Origin: Trichobilharzia regenti
Taxonomy: Eukaryota; Platyhelminthes; Trematoda; Strigeidida; Schistosomatidae
NCBI GenBank assembly: GCA_944472135.2
Contig: OX235265.1
Location: forward strand, 1,118,501-1,182,500
Direction of reading: 5' to 3'
Length of the DNA: 64,000 bases
Under the pieces are notes generated by a model. The model had not been told where the DNA came from, did no database searches, and saw only the letters and a list, made by a program, of their open reading frames with translations. This document shows positions 1-11,067 of this stretch, piece after piece. The position numbers and the translations under genes were made by a program. Position 1 is the stretch's first letter. Each line of letters starts with the position of its first letter.

Positions 1-60
1 TGTGGTGACAAACACAATGGCTACCAACGGAATATTATTTCAGTAAATTGAATATTCCCA

Positions 61-406
61 TAATTTATTCAGAACAAAATATTTACAGCGAACAGTTGTC
101 GCTTTCAATAAATTCTTCTCTCTTCAGGCTCTACAATTATATATCCATTCAGTCAAGCATACAATAGCCAACCAGTAAAGGCAAGGTAGAATTATATCAG
201 AAAGTGTATTGTGGAACACGTATGCGAATGGATGGAACAATAGTCATATAGCCTTTTAATATGAAAGCTCAACGAGAACATGGGACAAAATGAGATGAAG
301 TAATTAAATTTAATGATGTGTATGTGTATATATCTAAATATAGTCAACATAAAATACAGGTTTCCAGAGTGAGTGTAATCAGAGTGTGTGAGACAATATG
401 AAAATA
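61..406 (-). repeat. Left inverted arm of a Penelope-like element
   Basis: Reading this stretch on the minus strand gives a sequence close to 1499-1862 on the plus strand (shared features: TATTTTCATATTGTCTCACA, CTTGACTGAATGGATATATA). The two arms face each other around a truncated PLE. PLEs are known for inverted, LTR-like terminal repeats, so this is probably the inverted copy of the 3' terminal region joined to the 5'-truncated body. The arms have diverged by substitutions and small indels. The outer end near base 61 is approximate. Confidence 0.75.
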
Positions 407-407
407 G

Positions 408-917
408 ATGTACATTGATGAGGCCATCTTTGGTAATTTATACTTGGCTTGTTGTGTGAGTGTCTATGAATTCAACTGCTCATGCGGAGCAAGTCACATT
501 GACCGTACTCAGTGGGCTTTATCCATGCACGCACGTGAACATGTACCTGTATGGTTGAGTAAAGGAGTAGCCAAATGCGTTAATAGTGCAGTCTTAACCC
601 ACTTGGTTGATACTGAACACCCGATAAAACTTGACCAAGCGTTCTCAGTTATTTACCGCGTTCCTAGTCATTTATCTAGAGGAGCTCGACTGCGTCTTCT
701 ATCAGTAGCTGAAGTGGTTGCAATTAATATCATAAGACCATCCCTTTGCATACAGAAGAAGTATGTTCAACCTCTATGTTTACCTTGGCCTACAATGAAG
801 CCAACAAATCCTCCATTAACACTAGAAATTCCTTTCACAATTTTCTTTTCCTTCTTCTATTCCTCTGTTTCATTGACAAACGTTCTTCTTCGACTATTTT
901 ATGATTTCATACCTTAG
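408..917 (+). pseudogene. PLE GIY-YIG endonuclease, 5'-truncated
   Basis: The 169-codon frame is the C-terminal part of a PLE polyprotein. The endonuclease signature begins CVSVYEFNCSC, runs through SHIDRT (the YIG motif is lost: tyrosine to histidine and glycine to aspartate) and ends at REHVPVWL, keeping the catalytic arginine and glutamate. It then follows the family C-terminus (SVAEVVAINIIRP...QKKYVQPLCLPW). The reverse transcriptase is missing. The first Met is only the first ATG after the truncation point, which abuts the inverted arm at 406. The last 40 codons read into T-rich 3' UTR. It is not expected to be an active enzyme. Confidence 0.85.
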
Positions 918-1102
918 GTTTAAGTAGTGCTTTTCTAACTTGTTATCGTATTTAGAAAATCCTGTTCATTCCACTTCATTATATTCATTAATATTATTAT
1001 TATTAGACAATCATTCACCAATAGTACCTGTAATTTCACACCATCATATCATCGTTATTATTCGACAATCATTCTTATTATACAATTGGTGGATGGTGGC
1101 TA

Positions 1103-1173
1103 GCAGTGGAATCCAGGATGCACATTTCGTCCCATTTGAGGCTCGTCGGCCGACTGGATGTACCTACATTCCC
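1103..1173 (-). ncRNA. Hammerhead ribozyme motif (Sm-alpha type I)
   Basis: On the minus strand the parts appear in order: stem I 5' strand CATCCAG; a catalytic box reading CCGACGA instead of CTGANGA (one change, U4 to C); a stem II hairpin around CCTCAAATGGGAC; GAAA; a short stem III (ATG..CAT); cleavage site ATC; and stem I 3' strand CTGGATTCC. The single core change probably lowers activity. Schistosome Sm-alpha transcripts are known to self-cleave at this position. Confidence 0.85.
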
Positions 1174-1202
1174 CAGTCAGTCAGTGATGATGTTCCCACC
1201 AA

Positions 1203-1256
1203 GGCTCGAACACAGTGCCCATAGTTTCAAACGCCAAAGCGTTATCCACTAGACCA
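1203..1256 (-). promoter_or_regulatory. Internal Pol III promoter (boxes A and B)
   Basis: Minus-strand box A TGGTCTAGTGG lies at 1246-1256, and box B GTGTTCGAGCC (consensus GGTTCGANNCC, one mismatch) at 1203-1213. The spacing matches a tRNA-type internal promoter placed upstream of the ribozyme. Confidence 0.75.
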
Positions 1257-1498
1257 CTTGGGCCACGAGAGCCACTGCCTCTTGTGCAACGGGTCATATA
1301 AATTATTGAGTTGAATTAAATGCCCAGACATCGTCGAAGCATCTGCACAAGAAGTCGACAAACATGTCAACCTGAGACCGAGGAGCACTTGGGTCCAATC
1401 AATCGACGGAAAAATCAAAAAAATTCAATTCAATAATCATTCTTATTGTTGTGATTTTCAACCTTGAACTTATGTCTAGACCACCCTATTCGTTGGTT

Positions 1499-1862
1499 TA
1501 TTTTCATATTGTCTCACACACTTTGATTACATTCACTCTCGAAACCTGTATTTTCTGTTGACTATATTTATATTTATATATATGCACATCATTAAATTAA
1601 ATTACTTCATCTCATTTTGTCCCATGTTCTCATTGCCCAGGCATATTAAAAAAACAATATCACTATCTGACTATTGTTTCATCCCATCTTACTTATACTT
1701 GTTCCACAATACACTTTCTGATATGATTCTAATTTGCCTTTACTGGCTGGCTGTCTGGCTATTGTATGCTTGACTGAATGGATATATAATTGTAGAGCTT
1801 GACTAAGAAGAATTTATTAAAGCCGCATTTGTTCACTCTAAATATATTGTTCGGAATATTAT
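1499..1862 (+). repeat. Right terminal repeat arm of the PLE at 408
   Basis: This is the plus-strand partner of the inverted arm at 61-406 and follows the PLE body and its Sm-alpha insert. It is T-rich, non-coding and ends near TTGTTCGGAATA. Small ORFs inside it are incidental. Confidence 0.75.
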
Positions 1863-2261
1863 TCCGACATATTCCCACAGTTCACTACTACGTTAGCAAC
1901 AGAATGATATATGTATGTAATTGAACATTCTATTTCATATGGTTTAATGTAAACGAAAATCACACGCTCAGTGGTTAGTTAGAGAATATAAACTGTATAG
2001 TTACATAAATAGCTGTTTAATCACATGAAAAACAAATACCTCGGCTTCGTGTCTTGCATTCTCCTGTTACAGTAATATCTCCTTTATTTGTCTGGTTTCA
2101 TAATTTAGATGATCTAGATTACTAGTTAGGCTACTGACCCGTTTATATACACATTTACCAAAGCTTATCTTTACCGATTCTGGATGGAATGTGAATTAAA
2201 GTCTAAGTATTGATTAGATTGTGTGTGTGTCGGTTTCCTATAAATGCTATTATCATTTTTG
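1863..2261. other. No recognised feature
   Basis: AT-rich DNA with a short GT run near 2220. I see no coding frame or repeat that I recognise. Confidence 0.5.
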
Positions 2262-2493
2262 CCCTTCACGTTCCCCAGTAGAACATAGGACTCCTAGCTA
2301 TTGGCTTGACGTTTATGTAACTAGTCTTTAATTTTACAGGATGCGGTCGCTAACCTCATGCCCAACGTTTCCTCTTTACCAGCATTATTTATGGATTAGC
2401 GAGGTAAAGGAGTGCGTCGGTGGCTGGGGATCGAACCCCAGACCATGTGCATGGTCTTGGCGAGAGTCCTAATCGCTATACCACCGACGCACA
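2262..2493 (-). mobile_element. tRNA-derived SINE family A, copy 1
   Basis: On the minus strand the head GTGCGTCGGTGGTATAGCG resembles a tRNA 5' end and is followed by box B GGTTCGATCCC near 2430. The body is about 150 bp. The tail ends in a hairpin-like GTTC..GGAAC block (plus strand: ttccccagtagaacatagga) that resembles the 3' end of the RTE elements in this window. A similar body is present at 4467, 10815 and 22123. Confidence 0.8.
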
Positions 2494-2586
2494 GTGTTAG
2501 TATCTAACCTATCCCTATCTTGTTTTCGTTTTATTCTACAGTCAGTCTAGCATGACCATCTCACTTTTTTCGTTTTCTAAATCAGA

Positions 2587-2806
2587 AATGAATTGGATTC
2601 CGTTCCACTATTGAGTTTATATGTGGGTAAAAATGAAGGAAATGTTCACATTTCCACACAGTGAATGTATCATTGACATATCTCCACTATAACCTGGGAA
2701 CAGGATTATGCTTTCGAAAAGCCTAATGTTCCCAACTATCCAGAAATATATCTGCCGCTACTGGGGATATTGGTGATCCTATTGCCACCCCATTTGTTTG
2801 TTTATA
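2587..2806 (-). pseudogene. PLE reverse transcriptase fragment
   Basis: One minus-strand frame with two internal stops shows the PLE RT motif NGVAIGSPISPVAADIFLDS, followed about 20 codons later by WRYVNDTFTVW. These are the B and C motifs. The catalytic YVDD is mutated to YVND, so the enzyme is dead. It has no start codon and is absent from simple ORF lists. Confidence 0.85.
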
Positions 2807-3816
2807 TATAGTTTATTTTGAAATCTGAGTACATTGAAGGTTAGACAATACAACTGAACACCTAATATTATTTCATCAAGGGAGAGCTTCTTTGTCCTAC
2901 ACTTGAGTTTAGGATCTGAATGTTCAGTTGATTCCCAATTAGAATATTAATGTGTAGACTGGTTACTGAGGCTATGCGAATAAATCGATGTGATTATAAG
3001 CAACAGTGAATAAGGCTCGAAACATCATCCAATCATTAATACTCTTTCACTCAATGTGTCGTATTTGAAATTAACTTATCCAATATGAAAATAAATTTTA
3101 CCACAGTGCCAAAGTTCTACATTTACACTGATGGATAGTAGCAACTATGACTCGTGTGTTTTCACTTCTATGTTAAGACTAAAACCAACGCCAAACGTTT
3201 TACCAGCCGAGCTAAGACACCCAACTTGTAAGCTGGCATTTTTTAGCGTAAACAATAGGTGTAATACCCAGCTGACCGTTCATCATCAAACTAGCTTTCA
3301 GGGAAGACCTTTTCCTGTTAATCGTAATCATACTATATTAGAAAGACAAGTGCTGGTGAGACGAGCTCAGCTCCTCCTAATTGAGGACCGCTTAAAAAAG
3401 GCAGTTTAACATTAGGGAACCAACAGAATAGAACAGAAAGCCTCTCAGTAGGTGACCTAATAAAACCAAGCATAGACAGACTCCGGTCTTTACCTATAAA
3501 TACTGTCGGGTAACCACACGTTCGTAGCCTCTGTCGGTTAAATCACGTTCATTTCCTTCACGCAGCGATAAGTGTCCTCACAAAATTGGAAGGGACAAGT
3601 ATAACCGTCTTACATTTATTACTAGACTAATAGATATGCCTATCCATCTAGAGGAGTTGTCGAGCCCTGATGCCAGAATCCTAATAAGACGAGTGATGTA
3701 TAAATCTGTTTGCATCAACGGTTCAGCTGTGCTTTCTTGTCAATCAGATTTCAAGTTGAAGTCTTAAAAGACAGTTCTTTAAGACAAAGTTTGTATAAAT
3801 TTAAATTTCGAAAGTG
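2807..3816. other. Mostly unassigned; one 92-codon ORF and a PLE-like terminal piece
   Basis: Around 2990-3110 a segment containing GGCTCGAAACATCATCC and CCACAGTGCCAAAG resembles the terminal repeats of PLE family 2 seen at 19146-19550. The plus-strand ORF 3131-3409 (92 codons, ending LLLIEDRLKKAV) has no family I recognise. Its codons and flanks look like repeat relic, and a host exon cannot be shown. A second short ORF at 3710-3901 only reads into a SINE. Confidence 0.4.
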
Positions 3817-3955
3817 GGTGCGTACTGCTGATGATTCCCAAACTAGGCTGATGAATCAGCTGTCCACTACTCTCTGTGGCTGGTTTTCAATGATACTCTA
3901 ACTGATATGAATCCGTGGTCAAACTCTTAAAAAACTAATCTAATCCTTACAAACC
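3817..3955 (+). mobile_element. SINE family C, 3' part with damaged hammerhead
   Basis: Starts in the ribozyme region (GCGTACTG, CTGATGA, TTCCCAAACTAGG). The GAAA box is destroyed, then CAGCTGTC follows, then the family body TTTTCAATG...CTAACTGATATGAATCCGTG and the tail AATCCTTACAAACCAGCA. The tRNA-like head is not recognisable here. Confidence 0.7.
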
Positions 3956-4466
3956 AGCATCTAAAACTTTCATCATTTTATAACATCAGGTTATTCGGTT
4001 TTATAACACCGAGACTCAGTAATCGTGAGGGAATACGTGTTGACAAATGAGTTAGTTCATATCATTATTTTTGTCAGTCTTAATCATACTGAATTAAAAG
4101 GAGACGGACTGTTGGTAAGAATTCTGAAATGGCCTTAATTCCACCTTGATGCAAGTAGAGATGTGACTTATAGACTTAAACACTCGACTTTTATACAGTC
4201 GGTCCAGAGTTTGAATCCAACTATAGCTAATTCAACCTTTTCAGATGGGTAGCATTGTAACGGGAGAAGATATGGAAAAACACATTATATTTATACATGC
4301 TCAGCCACGTTAAAGTTCAGTTAGATCGGAGGAGAATGAATTTCTATGATCGGTTGGCAATCGGCCCAAGTTCAAACAAGTCGCCCATTGCGGGTTATTT
4401 CGTGTCCACAATGTAAACTAAGTCCAGATTTGAAGGACAAACACTAACGCCTATGTGCTCATATTT
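3956..4466. other. No recognised feature
   Basis: A possible old tRNA-like head lies near 4200 (GGTCCAGAGTTTGAATCC), but nothing else supports a gene or complete element. Confidence 0.4.
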
Positions 4467-4664
4467 TATTCCTTTACGTTCGCTGTGGAACATAGGGCTT
4501 CCAGCAAAAGACCTGAAGTTTCGATACCAGTGGTAAATATTTATACGGGATGGGGTTGCTAGTCTCATGTCCAACCTTCCCTCTTTACCAGTCTTATTAC
4601 TGAGTTGGCGAAGTAAAGGAGTGCGTCAGTGGCCGGGGATCGAAATCCGAGCCACCTGCAGATT
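4467..4664 (-). mobile_element. SINE family A, copy 2 (5'-truncated)
   Basis: Same body and RTE-like tail as the copy at 2262 (plus strand TTACGTTCGCTGTGGAACAT ... GGAGTGCGTCAGTGGCC). The element breaks off inside box B, so the promoter box A and the tRNA 5' end are gone. Confidence 0.7.
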
Positions 4665-4734
4665 TAAAGTAGATTTAAAAATTGGAGTGAAAGTGAGTTT
4701 TATTTGAAGATTTGAGGTACATCTGAAGTAAATT

Positions 4735-5025
4735 CCTAGATGGTGGTTAGCATTTGAATCTAGAATGAGCATTTCGTCCTATTCGGGACTCATCGTTTGG
4801 ATATACCATCACTCACCGAGGAAGGCAGGTACGTTAAAATGACGAATCACAAATAGGACGGAGTGCTTATTCTGAATTCCACTGCTAGTTACCATACACC
4901 AATTCACTTCAAATAAAAAATAATAAGACATCGTCTAAGTATCTCCACAAGAAGCCTACATGTCAATCTGAGGCTGAGCACATCGGTCCAGTCAATCAAC
5001 GGGAGAGTTCAAATTCAATTAAATA
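4735..5025. mobile_element. Sm-alpha foldback: two hammerhead ends head to head
   Basis: The left half on the minus strand (4750-4806) reads CGATGAGTCCC...GGACGAAATGC. The right half on the plus strand (4827-4884) reads ATGACGAATC...GGACGGAGTGC...CTGAATTCC. Both are Sm-alpha ribozyme ends, pointing away from each other. The right half continues with the family's CATCGTCTAAGTATC and ..AATCAACGGGAGAG segments. Both catalytic cores carry mutations (left CTGATGA to ACGATGA, right GAAA to GGAG). No Pol III head is present between them. Confidence 0.8.
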
Positions 5026-6199
5026 ATTTGACGTTGATTGGTTCAAGGTTTCCCAAAGTCTGATTCCTATGAACATTCAATATCGAATAACTATTTATCA
5101 GAATTTGACCGCAACATCGTGTCAGCTAGCCCAGTGATGACACTGAACACATGATTGGCAGTCTTTGACAATATAGTTACCTTTATTGATCACAGTCTGA
5201 TACTCATTTGGTTTCACATAACTATGTCGTACCCAGTTTCATTCATGAAATCATTGGCTTAATGGTAAGTTCTCCAACCTAAGCAATGACCATCGTTGGT
5301 TTGAATGTTAAAGGAGACATGGGTTAGTTCGAGGTTGAATGTTTTGACGAATACTAACAGATGCGAAATCTTTGCATATGACAACGACCTAATGCACTGA
5401 ATACCACCGTCTTAATGTAAAAATGATAATACTTGGAATATCACATCTTGTGATCTTTTATCACCGCTTTTTATCTTCAATGAAAGTTGAACAGTTCTTT
5501 CTGTGCTGTCATGTGTAACCTTTTAGCTCTAAAGTCTCCAGTCAACTCAAGATGTTGTGTGTAATTCTTTTTCTCATTCCTGTGATTTGAATGTAATTTT
5601 TTATCGTCATCGTGTGATATTCTAAAAGTAGACGGAAAATGGCTCTTAAACAACAATTATTGATTGATCCGAAGATGTACCCATAACTATTGGAGAACTA
5701 AACACGTGTTGTTATCAAACAGCTGTTAATCAATATAATGTAGATCTAGGCAACGGATGAATTCCAGTATACCAAGGAGCAAGTTACCTGACTGGTAGAA
5801 TAACTCAGTCCAGGAGGGGGATGGGAGAGAATTTGACCTAATAAGTTTATATTCTCGATTTACGTAGCCTCTTATTATGTCGTGAAATGCGTGATCTTTG
5901 ATGTATCAGTATTAAGATAAAAATTACCAGTGTCGGTTTGTACCTACAACTCGACTCCAACAAATAATGTCATTAGGTTATACAATAATCGGCTTGTCAG
6001 AGTCCACATCATGCGGAAAGTATGGCTATCTCCATGAGGTTTGATAGACAATCAGGCTATTCCCTGAGGACATTTAGAAAGTCTTCGTTCTGTGTTTAAG
6101 AAAAATCTCCTAAATTACGAATTACAGAAATCGGAAATCAAACCAAAATTCGTTTGAATTGAGATGTTTTGCGTTTCATTTTGAAGAACTTTGTGGATT
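5026..6199. other. Mostly unassigned; possible tRNA-like relic
   Basis: Near 5255-5400, TTGGCTTAATGGTAAG and GGTTTGAATG have box A and box B character at about the right spacing, suggesting an old tRNA-derived SINE. The rest shows no frame or repeat I recognise. The 5' end of the LINE that follows may extend into this stretch. Confidence 0.35.
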
Positions 6200-7866
6200 T
6201 CTGTTAAGAATTAAATTCCCAGAAAAGCTATAGAAGATATACTTCAAGAGTTTGGATGTATGGACAATCGCGTTAGTTATTTCTAGGGCTTTCTAGAAGA
6301 GCATTTCCATCAACTGCATATTCTTGATAAATGTGCTATTCTCCCATAGAGTTATGGTGTTTTCGTGGTACTTTGAATGACTTTGAAAAGGTCTAAAATG
6401 TCTCCATCGGTGAACGCTTCTCGTAACCTAAGTCCAGATGATGTGCCTAGCGTGATTTTTTTTAAATGTGCAGGTATCCTATGTTATTCCCTCACTGAAA
6501 AACACCTACTGAAACTTTTTCCAGAAATAATGTGCCAGCCGTTTGGAAGGACATTAAAATTGTACCTATACTAAAGCCATCTACTGGAACATGTATCTAA
6601 ATACTAATTGCTATAACTTTTCCTTTTTTAAAACACTTCGGAAAAGTTGCTTTGACTTAATCTTGAACCTTCACATAAAGTCTTTAACGATTCAAAACAA
6701 TTCATCCACAAAGATGGTAGAAGCACTTTAGATGCAGCTGCTGTAGTCTTGCATCATCGCCTCTAGTATAGACAAAGGGGTAAATTGCTTTGCTGTACCT
6801 TCCTAGATTACACATCTGCTTTCGATAAGTACTTAGGGATATTTTGCTGAAAATCAATCTGAGTGTCGGATCGTCAACTGGCTGTATTCTCATTTCTTAG
6901 GGAGAAAGCAGTACACTGTATGTCAGGGGAAGTTGTCTACTTCATTGCTTACTAAAGCTTTCACCCCTCAAGGCACCATTTTCTCTCTTTTTCTGTTTTC
7001 TTTCTTCCCTTCTGAATTGCTTCACTGGGGTGAAATGAACAGTGTTAAGTATGTGGACGATATAAGTGTTTCAAATTATATTAATTGGAGGGTTAGACTT
7101 TACTAAGATGAAGAGCTTTCTATCAGGAGTCAGTAAATTGTCTTAGTCTAATGATCTTTAACTAAATCCTTCAAAATGTCACACTGCTAATTTCTATTTC
7201 CGATGTAAAAGAAAGTTAAATGAAGCTGTTGGTTCCTACGACCGTTGTAATATTGATGATAATGATATAGAAATCAAGTCTGACGTTAATTATCTTGAAC
7301 TAATTCTTTCTTCTCATCTATTCCCATCTTCTCGCTTCTGAGCGATTTCTAAAAGAATATTTCGTCTGACTTTCTACATTAAGAAGTTAAGGAACTCAGG
7401 CATAACCAAACCACTCCTCCTCTAACAGTCTGTCAACTCGTGTATCATACCTATTCTTCTTTACTGTTCATCCTTATTCTTCCCTAGATTGCTTAAAAAA
7501 GACTATGTCAAACTTCGTAAGACTCTGAAGACTGTTGGGCAGTGTCGCGAGTGGTATCACATCAGGCTATATCGTTGACATCGTCATTGACAGGCACATG
7601 ATTTCACGCAATAAATTTGCTGAAGGAGTTTAGTCAGGCTGTGAGAATCCTCTATATTTTCAGCTTCCACCTAAGTATAAAAATTCCACTATAACATAGC
7701 TGGCCTCATGTAAATTATGCGATGAAAATAGTGTCTAAATAACCAACTAACTTACCTGTGTCTAATTAACTAACTAACTAATATGTGACTAACTAATTAA
7801 CAAACTCACTAACTAACTAACTAACTAACCTGTGACTAACTAACTAACTAACTAACTAATTAACTC

Positions 7867-7911
<45 letters not shown>

Positions 7912-8372
7912 ATAACTAACTAACTAACTAACCTGTGACTAACTAAATAACTAACTAACTAACTAATTAACTAACTAACTAACTAACTAACTAACCTGTG
8001 ACTAACTAACTAACTAAATAACTAACTAACTAACTCACTCACTCACTAACTAAATAACTAACTAACTAACAAACTAACTCACTAACTAACTAAATAACTA
8101 ACTAACTAACTAACTAAACTGTGACTAACTAACTAACTAACCTGTGACTAACTAACTAACTAACTAAATAAATAAATAAATAAATAAATAACTAAATAAC
8201 TAACTAACTAACTAACTAAATAACTAACTAACTAACTAACTAACCTGTGACTATCTAACTAACTAACTAAATAAATAAATAAATAACTAACTGACTAACT
8301 AACTAACTAAATAACTAACTAACTAACTAACCTGTGACTAACTAAATAACTAACTAACTAACTAATTAACTC

Positions 8373-8445
<73 letters not shown>

Positions 8446-8557
8446 CTAAACTGTGACTAACTAACTAACTAAATAACTAACCTGTGACTAACTAACTAAC
8501 TAACTAACCTGTGACTATCTAACTAACTAACTAAATAAATAAATAAATAACTAACTG

Positions 8558-8590
<33 letters not shown>

Positions 8591-8591
8591 A

Positions 8592-8635
<44 letters not shown>

Positions 8636-9090
8636 CTGTGACTAACTAACTAACTATCTAACCTCCTCTCCACTAGTAAATAAACAGCTTTGTCGATTCT
8701 TCTGCCATCAAGCTTTACTGTTAATGTTCTTTTTATATTTATAATCTTCTCATTTTGTTGTGGTTGATTTTCTCATTAGGGTAAACATCATTTAAGCCCT
8801 GTAATAATTGTTGTGTTTTTCTCTTCACGATGCTGTGCCGGGAGAACATTAGATTCGATTTTCTATAACGTGCTAAATTCTCCAAACTGAAACAGGCCTA
8901 CTGTTATTATTACCATTTTCTACTTTGCATACTTTTGACTTTATTCCTACCTTAAACATGGACAAATTCCTGTGGTTAATTTTATTTCTGAGTAGATTAG
9001 ATGTAATATTGTAATAAATGCAGAGGATTCCGATTCTGTATTATAAGTACTGTGTGCTGGAATAAAGCAGATTGTTATTATTTATGTTAT
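6200..9090 (+). mobile_element. CR1/jockey-like LINE with 3' end, decayed
   Basis: Frameshifted RT remnants occur in order on the plus strand: LSPDDVPSVIFFKCAGILCY (pre-RT and fingers, about 6440), CCTFLDYTSAFD (motif A, 6800), NSVKYVDDISV (motif C, 7040), a C-terminal block ending in CDENSV (7740) and a 3' UTR ending in GGAATAAAGCAGATTG at 9090. The element shares all of these with the LINEs at 29095, 46614 and 55630. There are many stops and frameshifts, so it is inactive. A tetranucleotide array splits its last codons from its 3' UTR. The 5' boundary is uncertain. Confidence 0.8.
7742..8663. repeat. TAAC tetranucleotide array (about 0.9 kb)
   Basis: Runs of TAAC with frequent TAAATAAA tracts are punctuated by a recurring variant CCTGTGACTAAC, giving an irregular higher-order pattern. 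The flanks are LINE sequence on both sides. In the LINE copy at 46614 the homologous site reads GAATTAACTAACCTTTTTTC, coding ELTNLF, so the array seems to have grown from that short TTAACTAACCT seed inside the ORF. Confidence 0.95.
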
Positions 9091-9930
9091 CAGGTACATC
9101 TCCCCTTTTTGGTAAGACCCAGACATTAAATGTGCACGCTGAGACAATAACTTCTCGACGCTGCATACTCCATCCAACTCGGTCCAGAAAAAACTATCAA
9201 GTTTCATAGCAAGCTCGTCGCCACTAACCATTAGGGTTAAAGTACAGAAGCCCATGTTCTCTTGTCACTTAAAATCAGCGCAACCAATTATCAACCGTTT
9301 GTAAATGTCCCTTACAATGATTTAGTTTATCCTTTGGTGTTAGGGGTTGAAGGAGGCATTAGTATGAGTCACCATTTTCTATGTGATCAGTAAACCAGAC
9401 ATTCGACCCTATTGTAGACTAAAGGTCATACATACTATTGACCTTTTACTGCCTTCCGGTATTCAGTCCGAACATTGTTTTCATCTCTTAGAGTAATAAT
9501 TTATCAATCATGCAAAGTAGAGACACAATTAGCTGCAATTTCTTTGTCATATTGCCTTTTCCCTTGGAGCCATAAATGTTTGCCTTCTCAGTTAGTCTTT
9601 CCCGTCTTCTAGACGTGAGAATAGTAGTCAAGTTATCAGCTGTAGGTTGTAGTGTGTTGGCATATCAGTAAGACGAACTTAAACCCAATAATATGTCAGG
9701 CACAATATACAAAACCCAACTTGGAAATATATACTAGTTATATGTCAGATATTTAGGATGGTTTCTAGGAAGTTATTCAATGCGTAATTAATGTTTAGTG
9801 TCAGCATACATCATTATGCTTTCAGAGAGCTCACAAACTGGGGGAAAATATTCATCCGATGTCAGTTTTGGTTTCTCAAAGTCTCCTAGTCAAGTAAGTC
9901 CCCAGTGAAGCTACCTAACCTACTTTACTT
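9091..9930. other. No recognised feature
   Basis: Mixed-composition DNA of about 840 bp. I found no RT, endonuclease or SINE motif on either strand. Confidence 0.45.
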
Positions 9931-9933
9931 CGG

Positions 9934-10275
9934 CTATCTCCTACGGTTGGATGAGCCGGCTTCATGAACATCTCGAATCATCGCTGCCCAGGCGCGGCGA
10001 TCTGATGCAAGGTTTTGCAACAGGGTTATCCAATTCTTGTTCCACAGATGGAGTCCGTAGACGGTTTGTAGCCCCAGGCACTCCATATCAGCCTTGACTG
10101 TACCAAGCCATGTTTTCAGCTCTGCACCCATGCGACATCGCCAAGATGGAAAGAGATTTAGAACTGATTTAACCAGATCGTCATCTGGTCGGCGCAGATC
10201 ATGGCCAAACCACCGAAGGTGACGTTGTTGAACCAGTACTGGAATTCGGTTGATGTTGTTTGTAAGAGAGTTCAT
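9934..10275 (-). pseudogene. Non-LTR retrotransposon C-terminus, separate family
   Basis: The 113-codon minus-strand frame contains RHLRWFGHDLRRPDDDLVKS, then WLGTVKADMECLG and LASDRRAWAAMIRDVHE. This is the conserved tail found after the RT domain in several LINE clades. It differs from the RTE tails elsewhere in the window, so another family is represented. The RT part is absent. The frame is intact to its stop, and no host function is implied. Confidence 0.75.
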
Positions 10276-10735
10276 GAAGTTTCATGGGAATTAGGTAAGA
10301 GTGATGTCCCCAGCATCGCTCGGCCTTTTGTTTGAGAGTGCAGCTCTAGCCTTTACACAACCAAGTGTGACCTACAAGGCAGTAGGATTGGAGTAGGGAG
10401 TCCACTGTCCAATGGCAGCCAGGGACCGGAGTCCGGTTCATACGCCTTTTTGAATGGGGCCAGACATCCAGGGCATCCAATAAGCCCTTTGTCCATACGT
10501 CTGCCAGGGAGCTCCGGTGAGCTTCATACGCCATTCGTGGGAGGTTTGGAATCAGGGTTTAGCCATCTCCCCTAGACTGCCATCCAATGGACAGTCAACT
10601 CGGTGAGGAGCAACGGGCATCCGCTTTTGCCCTCTCACTTCGGTGAAAAGCACCTCTGCCACGTGAAGGCAGTGGGAAGGACTTCCTCAGGAGAGGCTAT
10701 GTAAGGCGCCCGGTCATATGGGAGTATTTCAAGAG
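10276..10735 (-). other. GC-richer flank of the LINE tail
   Basis: This stretch is markedly richer in G and C than its surroundings and free of simple repeats. It lies directly upstream of the LINE tail on the same strand and may be a remnant of the same element's 5' or linker region. The short ORF 10346-10534 (minus) shows no motif. Confidence 0.35.
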
Positions 10736-10814
10736 GTGTACGGAAGCTACTTAACAGATTTTGTCAGCCATTCTTCTGTATTATGGTTTCAGTTTACATA
10801 CCCACATACTGAGT

Positions 10815-11055
10815 ACGTCGGTGACACAGCGGTAGGATGCTCACCAACCACTCTTGTGGTTCAGGGGTTCGATGTCCAGCCACCAACGCACTCCTTTACC
10901 TAGCTAGGCCAGTAATGCTATTGGTAAAGGGGAAAGGTTGGGCATGAGGCTAAAAACTCCATTCCGCAAAAGTGAAAACCACTGCTACCGAAAGTTCAAG
11001 CCTGTAGCTAGAAGCCGTATGTTCCACTGGGAACGCAAAGGTATTTATAAAAACA
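10815..11055 (+). mobile_element. SINE family A, copy 3, with 12-bp TSD
   Basis: Plus-strand head ACGTCGGTGACACAGCGGTA, box B GGGGTTCGATG, the family body, and the RTE-like 3' end GTTCCACTGGGAACGCAAAGG. Flanked by the 12-bp direct repeat CACATACTGAGT at 10803-10814 and 11056-11067. This copy best defines both ends of family A. Confidence 0.88.
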
Positions 11056-11067
11056 CACATACTGAGT

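Larger units (their letters stand above)
1081..1434 (-). mobile_element. Sm-alpha hammerhead SINE, full unit with TSD
   Basis: This 354-bp insert on the minus strand has the Sm-alpha layout: an upstream segment containing GATGTCTGGGCAT, a tRNA-like Pol III promoter, then a hammerhead ribozyme and the end CCACCATCCACCA. It is flanked by a 13-bp direct repeat AATCATTCTTATT at 1067-1079 and 1435-1447, a clear target-site duplication. It therefore moved as a single unit into the 3' UTR of the PLE at 408-1500. The exact edges depend on where the repeat is placed. Confidence 0.9.

Noticed and set aside
98..128. Minus-strand CTGAAGA ... GAAA in the PLE inverted arm, looking like a hammerhead core
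   Set aside because: The flanking stem I strands do not pair, stem II is very weak, and the base at the cleavage position is G in this copy. The partner arm at 1800-1850 lacks both boxes.
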